Part shown: in pieces, positions 42,201 through 51,200 of the stretch
Layout of the letters: each line of letters opens with the position of its first letter
How positions within the stretch are numbered: the stretch's first letter is position 1
Assembly (NCBI GenBank): GCA_022113835.1
Contig: JAILWY010000023.1
Span: forward strand, 17,606,001-17,670,000
Length of the DNA stretch: 64,000 nt
Direction of reading: 5' to 3'
DNA from: Atopsyche davidsoni
Lineage: Eukaryota > Arthropoda > Insecta > Trichoptera > Hydrobiosidae
Translations under genes and position numbers: made by a program
The notes under the pieces: model-generated
The model's database searches: none
Told to the model about the DNA's origin: nothing
Seen by the model: only the letters and a program-made list of their open reading frames with translations

Positions 42201-45200
42201 AGTCGCTCGGTGACGCGAGGCCGCCGCGGCTCGCGTGCCGGCCTCCGGGCGAGATATCGACAAAACAATGATAAGAAACTGCGCTCCGATTTTAGTGTTT
42301 AGTGTGTTTTGAGTTTCTTCGGAGACGGGTCGCACCGGAGATCGGGGCCGCCGCTCGATCCCGCGTCCCGGCGGTGTCGATAAGCCTTCATTCCGGGGCG
42401 AGTGCCGAGAGTCCGGGGAGACTCTCGCAGTGCAGAATTTTACCCCCGCGATTCCCGGCTCGCTCCCGACATGAGCGTCCGCAGCGAGTCGGACGGCGAG
42501 GACTGCGCGGAGCTGGAGTACGACATGTGGGACGGGCAGTTCGACTTCGTGGGTCCCCAGGGGCGGCCCCCCCGGCCCTCCGACGGCCCGGAGGACCTCT
42601 TCACGGGGACGCCCCTCTCGCCGCACCTCAAGACGGGCGCCAACGGCGGCAGGAAGACCGTCGCGCACCTCTGGTGCGACAACCTCACCGACCAAGTACG
42701 AACCCGACTTCGACTCGCTCCACCGACCGCATCCGCTATCGAGTGGGGAGACGAGTCCAGAGTTTAGTAACTGACCTAAGTCGACTGACTCGTACGCACT
42801 CGTATTCAAAATAAAATTTACCGCGGGCATTCTTTTAAAATTTCTCAGCTCGAGGGTTGACCCGTTCCTCTCTCACAGTCGGCGCGCTGGACGGGCGGAA
42901 GTTTTTTATGTACGATTCCCCATTCGAGTTTTTTCTTCCCGGATATTATTATCAACGTGACTGCGTCATTACGGTCGAACGACTAATGCCGGTTCCCCGC
43001 ATTGCCTTGCAATAATTGAATGTATTTCGAGTCCCAACCGACATCCCGGTTCGTGGACGGCGCCCCGAATCCGCGCCCGCCGGCTGGCATTTGAGTAGTT
43101 TTTTGCTTGAACTCGGCGCGCCCTCGAGCACACCCTCCGAACCGCCGATTACCCCATCGTTGTACCGTCTGATCGAGGGGTTTAACAAGTCACAAAGAGT
43201 AGCATGTGGCGGTCTACATGTACGAGTATATAGTATCATTTTGCTAACGCCACGTTTAAGTATGAATCAGTTAATCTGCAGTTTGCATTTTTTTGTATAC
43301 ACAAAATATATTGAAAATATAGAGCTATTTGAATATTAGTGACAAGACATTATTTTTAGTAGTCGTATTAATAATGGTGACTACAATTTTATTTATTATT
43401 ATCAAAAGAGATACTTTTATCTTTTTTTTCTGTATTAGTTTCAATCGTTGCTCAATAATTTATTATAATTTTATACAGTCACTATGTTCAAAAGAAATCG
43501 TAGCATACTTGTACCGTCTCATTGATTGCTCGGAATAAATTTTTTTTCATGCTCAATCAGTACGAATTCAATAATATTTCAATATTATTGTCGCCTTATT
43601 GAACGATACCCACATATGCCCGCTTCCAGTTGTAACAGCCCAGCTCGCAGGAATCCCGTGTTTGAAATATTCATGACTCAGTAGCAGCCTCGTAAAAACG
43701 TGCCTTAATTTCTATAATGGAAGCATCAATCGAGCACATGGCATTCCGTCCGCTAGTTCGGGGTGAATTCCAAACTGGGAAGAATAATTTCGACCGAATA
43801 CTCATTAAAAAAAAAAAAGATTAGTTCTCTTACATTCCAATGGTATTCGGTAAACCTCCGCGCTCAATGATGCGAGATCAATTTTCAATCCATTCCTTAT
43901 AGGTTTTTTGTTCTTTCGGGTATATATCGGGAAATACACCGTATTTCTCGTTTCCAACTTTGATAACACAACAGCGCTCCCCTCGTTAGATCATTCAACG
44001 CGATACTGCAAATTATCGGATCATTGTTTTCTATTCGTCAGTTTCCTTTCTACGGTCGTATCTCTTTGAGAAATCGGTAGAAATGGCGAGATTATTGGCA
44101 ATCCGTCAATACTGAAACGGCTCAAGAACAATGACAGTACATACCAAAGATTGCTAAGATCCGATTTGATAAGTTTTCAGTCTGTGTTTTAAAAATTTAC
44201 GACAATACTTTGGACAGTAACTGGCAATCGAATAGTTTATTGTTGTACATTCGCATCCATCACCCACTGCCGGGGACTTCCTCAGTTCAAAGGTCCTTGC
44301 CTTTTTGCATTATTATTCAGCCGCCGCCGCATCCTCCGGGCGCGCCGACTCCTCGACACGCCATGGCTAAAAATACAATCCCAGTCCTTCCCGTCCGTCA
44401 GGAGGCCGTCCTTCTCCGGCAGCCCGTGAACCGATCGAGATGGCCAGCATCCGGAGTGAATCGAGAGCGATCTGTCAGATACAAATAAATTATTGCGGGC
44501 GTACGCGAGTGCTGCGATGATGCTCCAGAACGGCCGGCGATGTGTTAAAATATTAAATTAATTGAAATATCAAGCTGACCGTGAAGTTTATCGGAAAAGT
44601 ACGGTTACACTAATTTGGCAATTTTCACGAACTGAATCTCCAGTCGCAGCCATCCATTTTATATGAAATCGAGTGCCCGCGCTTAGCATCGGACGGAAGT
44701 GGTATTTTCCAAAGCGCAAGCTCTATTCTCGGAATCGCCGGTGCGCTACCGTTTTAGCTTTTGCGCGATGAAGTGCGCTCTCTTCACATATTACAATAGC
44801 GACGCCGGAAAAATCTTTCCGGAAACTTTTCTAGTGATGCGGATGACTCGGACTTCTCGGACGACTCGGAGGAGGTTCAAAAAACAAATTACTATTAATA
44901 AATCGGGGTTTACGATTAAACATACACACAAATGTATGTCTATTTTTTGGATTGGACGTCAATCAGATGCGTATTTATTACCCATTACGGGTTTATTTTA
45001 TTATTACTAATATGATTAGGCACATTAGTTCATACATAAAAGATGATTAAAGAAACTCTCAGAAAAATGTCATCGTGATTTGTGTGGTATTTGAACCCAC
45101 ATCCCCAGGCTTACATGGCTGGTGTACTAACCCTTGTATTAACGAATCACTTCCGTTAATCGAGAATTTTTAACAATCATACTCTACATATGAACCAATG

Positions 45201-48200
45201 TGCCCATACATACATAGTCAAAACTTAATACAAAAAAAATACGAATCATTTGAATCAATCACTTTAATTCTAAAACACTTTAGCAGTATTACATGTTATT
45301 TTTACTGAAAAATAAATCTTTTGTCTTTTGGGTAGCGTCTCTTCTACGTTCTTGTAAAATACGTTCATAACGAGAAGTCAATAACTACATTATGTTCATA
45401 CACATTCTTAAAATAAGAAATTCGCGTAATGCGAGGCATTTTAACGTGAAATTTGAAATTCGCGTTATAGTGAAACCGCACATAACGGAGTCGCATAAAG
45501 CACGTTAGTTTTTACTGTGTTAAATATTTTTTTAATATCAATTTATTTGCTGATTAACAAGTAGTATCAACAGTTTACAAAAGCTAATGAAATAATTATT
45601 TAATGTTTTGCAAGCTCATTTTATTAAAAACAACTCGAAACTAAGTTGAAGTGAACAGACAATTGTTCGCATTCTGGCGAACAATGTCGCGGCCGGTGCA
45701 GCCTGTTGCGCCCCCGCCCCGCCCCGCCCCGCCCCGCCCCGCCCCGCCCCGCCCCGCCCCGCCCCGCCCCGCCCCGCCCCGCCCCGCCCCGCCCCCGCCC
45801 CCGCCCCGCTATGCCCCCGCCCCGCCCCGCCCCGCGCCCCCTCCGCAGCCACAGTGTTTATTTTGAAAGCTCGACCCGCAAGGTCGAACGTTTTTTTTTC
45901 GCGTAAAATTCTCCCGCCGAGCTCTTCCGCTTGAAATACTTATGTCACCGCAATAAACACGGATCTATCCGACTACTTTGGTCAAATATTTATTTTTTAA
46001 TTCGACATTCACAAAATAATCCCCCGCCTGAGTCGCGCCCGTGCTGTTTCCTCGCCCCGCACATACAATAAACATTTTACTATTTTCTCTTTCGTTCAGG
46101 TTTTGTCGTTTGACCGCCGGAGAGTTTCTACCCGCCAACTGATTCTTGTGATGTCGCACTAAACCAGGGTCTCCCAAACTTTCTGTCCCGTCGACCCCTT
46201 GTCGAGTTTTCCTGTTTTTCGTAAACCCCCCTGTCTTGCTAATACTGAATTTTTACATTTGACCGGATTTTTTGTCCGTTTTATCCGAAATCCGTTAAAC
46301 AGGGGTCCGTTATATCGAGGTTTTACACACAAAATGCAAATATATTAACATTCACAAAAAAAACAATACTTTTAATGGGAGGGATGGGTCTAATGCTTTG
46401 ATAGAAAATTTTCAATTTTTGGCTTCAAATATGTCAGATTTAACTTTAAATCTCCTCGCCCTGTGATTATCAATCTATTTCTTTTTTTTTGTAAGAAGAA
46501 TGGCAACCGCACTGAAACCCCTTCCCACGAGGAATGAAAATGGTAAAGCTATCAAAAACCTTCTTGCGATAGTCCATAATGCAGGATAAACAGCAGGTAT
46601 GTCTCTCTGAAGCCAAAATTGCTGACTGCACCTTCAGTTCTTTATTAGTGCTTATTCCAATCAGTTCTTCTTGTAGTATGAGTGTGGATTGATAATCCAC
46701 TGTGGTATTTTGGTGATGACCTGCTTAAATGGGATCCACTCTCGTAGACCCCCATTTACAGTTCATGGACCCCCAATTTAATTTTTCGCTGTCATCGACC
46801 CCTTGCAGGGCGGAATCGACTCCTGGGGGTCAATATTGACTACTTTGAGACCACTATGCACTAAACGAATATTCAACCTTATATATTACAGTTTTGCTCG
46901 ATATTTTGATAGATAATATGCTCGAACATTTCTCAAACTCCACTCAACTCGAGTAATCGGCTCTCGGAGCGGAGTCTCCCGGCGTTCCCGGCGCCGTCCT
47001 CGGCCGGGTTTAATTGACTCCGCGACCTCTGCATTGACCGAACACGAGCTCCAGAGCGATGCATCATCCATTATTCAATTACAAATTATAAGTCGACGTT
47101 GCCGGACCGGTTGCTGTAGTTTTATGCAATAGTATGAGGAGCTTCATCAAAATTGAGCTCCCTCAATTAAATTTCGCCAAACGTTGCGAGATAACGGAGA
47201 GACTCGTCGACAAGGCACGCATCCCCCGAAGCTAAACTGGCAAGCTTCATCAAATTATTTGCCAAGAATAATAACAACTCGACCGCTTTCGTCAGCAGAT
47301 CGATGATAACTGATGCTGATTTATCAAAAAAATTATAAAATACTATTTATTTATTCGTTTTCGTTTAACCAACCTACGAGTCTGTTGGAACATGAAAATA
47401 AATAAAATAAAACTCTGAGGGACATTTATTATGATATCCAACTCAATCGATGCTATTGAGTGTACTCTACTTATTTTAAATTGTGCAATTATAAGCCTGA
47501 TACCTTTAATGGGTCCATATTCGAGTTTTTTTGATCATTTTTGTAAAAAATCTACTGTAACAATAGAAAAAAAATTAAATACCTAAAGTTAGATACATTC
47601 CTTCTTCTACAGATAATATATTTTTATTTCCTATAAATTTACTTTTAATATGATAAATATATGTTTTCCCGATTGAAGTTTAGGCATTTGGAGATTATTA
47701 TGACTGACGGATCTAGAACCCTAAGTATTTAGGTATCCTCTTTTTAATTGGAATTAAAATATTACATATTAACTTATGGCATAGGATTAGTTTGAAAACT
47801 TTAAGAAACTTTGGTTTTGAAAAGTCGTCATTTTATCAAATCTTTCAACATCTTCATGACTTTATTTTTGACCTTAAAAAAGAGTATAAATCAAATAATA
47901 AAAAATAGATAAATATAACTTATGTATTTTTTTTAATATTCTGTAAAAAAAAATCGATATAGAAAAATAAAGTAACAATTAAATGACACGATTTTGCAAA
48001 AAAGTGACAAAAGCTCGCAGGTAAAAATACACCTTTTTTTCTGACTCGGAAATCGAAAGCGAAGCAAAGCCTGATTTTTTTAAACGAATATCCTTTATTT
48101 GTAGTCGCATTGAAATCCACGGCTTACGATCGTGTTGCTCATTGTGATTGATCAGGTTGGGGTGATTTCGTAAATCAAACAGCAATAATCAATTCCTGCC

Positions 48201-51200
48201 GGCATGTCCGATGTGACGAGAAAAAACCACGGGACGATCGAAACCTCTGTCCGTGCAGCCGCTGAATATGAAAATTCTTACCTATATTTTCTCACAGTTT
48301 CTCAGAGAATGGGTGCGCTCCGCAATCGGCTTACGTGAAGTGATTTCACCGTGTGAACTTCAGAACATCGAAAGTAAATTCATCTTACTCTGTCGGCGCG
48401 CCTCGGAAGGGCCGAGTGATGCTGTATTCGAGAGAAATAAAACGCTGAATCTATATTTTATCAAGTTATAAATATTTTCGTTGTAGATTGTTTATCGTTT
48501 TACTGTTGAGTGGCTAGATAAACCAATCGATAATCGAAATTATTAATAGTACTTATCTCACCCGAATGGTATGTTTTGAGTTCAGACTTAAGAGATTGCG
48601 TTTTATCTCGGTTGTTTTCTTCGCCCCGGAGTGTCCGGCGTGACTTTGGTTAGTTATCATTGTTTCATTTGATAACCCCGAGGAACTGCCGAGGTGTCGG
48701 TCGGTCTGGACCGCGACTGTCGAGGCAGCTCTCCGCGAGCGACGCGCCATTGTTCGGCACCTGCCGACGCTCCATTCGCTTTTTGTTTTCGCCGAAATTG
48801 ATCATTGTTTTTAGTAATAATTATCACGGATAAAAATGATTAATCCATTTTAATTTTTTTTTGTAATTGAATTTTTAAATAAAATACCTGTATCTGCCGG
48901 TTAGCTCAGAGGCACGCGGCGCCTGTCCGAAGTAAATCAACACAATCTTGATCGGCCAGCGATAAAAAACAAAATATATGTCTCAGCCAAAATCTATTAA
49001 TTTTATTGTCAAATTCAAGGAGTGACTTCGTCTGTATTTTTGTACTTAAATCATAAAACTTTATGATTTGTTGTTTAAATTATTTTCATCGGTGAATAGC
49101 ATTACGATACCACATTGGACTAGGCAAAGTTGAGTGTTTACAAATAAATAAAATTACTTCTCGATGAGCTTTCATTTTCACAGTAACCGACGGGTAAATA
49201 CGTGTCGAGATTTAAAATAAATTAAATCGTGTATATTTCTTAACTTTTTAAAAACAAAAACGGCATGAGGATACTCTTAAAATCTTTAGCACTGTTGGGC
49301 AACAGATTTGTGCTTTTTTTATCAATTATCACAAAACCTGTAGCAATCTAGAAATCCTCTGCAATCGGCGAAGGTGATAACGAGTTAGATAATTTTACAG
49401 AATACTTGATAAGATTCTATTTTTTGCTTGGCTTATTGCATATGGAGATTGGAGATTTTTTAAGTACTGACATCCTCGTTCCCTTGCAGGTCCAGCTCTT
49501 GCAACAGCAAGTGACGTCCTTGGCGGACACCCAGAGCACCACCGACGACCGCTACTCCCGCGCCAAGTCCGACAACGCCGTCCTGCAGGCCAGGGTGCAC
49601 ATCCTCGAGGAGCAGCTCCGAGACGTACGTAGCTCTCGCACACCGAGACAATTCCGGTCGGACTCGACCGCGTTCTTCAGCTTGTCAATTTGTCCCCCTG
49701 ATTTTTCCAGATCGAAGTGCGATGCGAGGAGCGCGTGGCGGAGGAGCAGCGCCGGTGCCGCGAGTCCATCGTGCGGGTGGAGAGGGACCGCGACTCGCAG
49801 CTGGAGGCTCTCAACCAGAGGCTCTCTTCCGTCGAGGCGGAAGCCGGCCACCTCAAGCAGGAGGTACTCTCGCCGCACAACTTCGTCTCACTCACCGCTC
49901 TCAATTATATTAAATCTGCTCCTAAATCCGATGATTATTTATTAACCCCTTTCGGCCTTATTTTTTTCTTTTACGCGTCTCCGATAAGCGATTTAAATTA
50001 TTCATCAAAAAACTAATTTGTAATTTGTTCGTAATTAACTCTGTTCCGATTTAGCACAAAATATTTAACTTGCCGCAACCGCCCACGAACGCGCGCTCGG
50101 GCTTTCATAAATATGGCGCTGATGACGAAATTAATTAAATTTTGATATATTTCCAGGCGGGGCGACTACGCGGCGTGTCCGAAGGCTTGCGCCTCGGAGC
50201 CGACTCCGATTCCCAGCGCCTGAGGGACTCTCAGGATGCCGTGCTCACTCTGCAGCATCAGCTGCAGCAAGCCAAGGACGCACACAGGAGGTGAGGGCGG
50301 TTTATTATACATATCGCTTTATTATTTTTATTGATACGTAGTAAAAAGCAACAGCTATTATATAATTATTATCACTTAATATTTATCACTAGCATTTAAT
50401 TTTTTTTTTCACAGGCACTAAAGTTTAATTTAATTTTACTAAAATATATGCGGAAACAACTCAAATATCAACAAACTTCAGTAATTCTTAAACTCTGTTC
50501 AAATATTTACTTTGATTAACCTCAGCCAAGAGACTTAAGACATGTTATGTGCCATGTTTATGAAGCACTTGAAAACACGTTCCTTAAAAAACAAATCATC
50601 TTTTACCTTGACTTTTTTAACTTCATATGACATAAAAAATATAATGTATGCACAATCTCACTGGTACTGAGACTCCTTCTGTAAGATTTGCTGATGACCA
50701 ACTTTGATTCTAAAGATTGTTTCATGTGATGTAAGTTTGTACAAATTCTCCAGGGAGCGCGAATCTCATCAAACAGCAGTCGAGCTGGCGGGTGAACTGC
50801 AGCGGGAACTAGAACGAGCGCGGGCCGCAGCCGAGAGCCGCTCCCTTCACCCTGCCGAGGGCCACCAGCCTCATCCCTGGGAGGAGCCCAACGCCCCGCA
50901 CCTGCTGCGTCTTGAGGAACTCCACGAAGATCTCAACCGTCTAAGACAGCAAAATAAAGGTACTTTTAATATGATTTTATATTGCATTTCATAGTTTTTC
51001 AGTTGACAATGACGGTATCAACTGGCAGTACTTCATGTTTGCGTATATTCTTTTTTCAGAACTTTCGGAGGCTCACGAGGAACTGCAGGCCCAGATGCTG
51101 ACGCGCGGGCTGGAGACGGGTCGCTCCCTCCTGGGGCCTCCTCCTCACAGTAGTTTGGCCGCCGAGCTTACGCAAATGACGGATGACCAGGTACGACACA

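Noticed and set aside
41934..42830. 298-codon minus-strand ORF and several other long ORFs in the GC-rich tract
   Set aside because: The tract is poor in stop codons because of its GC content. All frames are open, the product is Arg/Ala/Gly-rich without motifs, and it is antisense to a well-supported nuf exon.
45616..45906. Pro/Arg/Ala and Gly/Arg/Ala repeat proteins
   Set aside because: Produced by the (CCCCG)n satellite.
48898..48940. Possible tRNA gene (A-box-like ttagctcagagg)
   Set aside because: No B box or acceptor-stem partner follows; at best a tRNA-derived relic.
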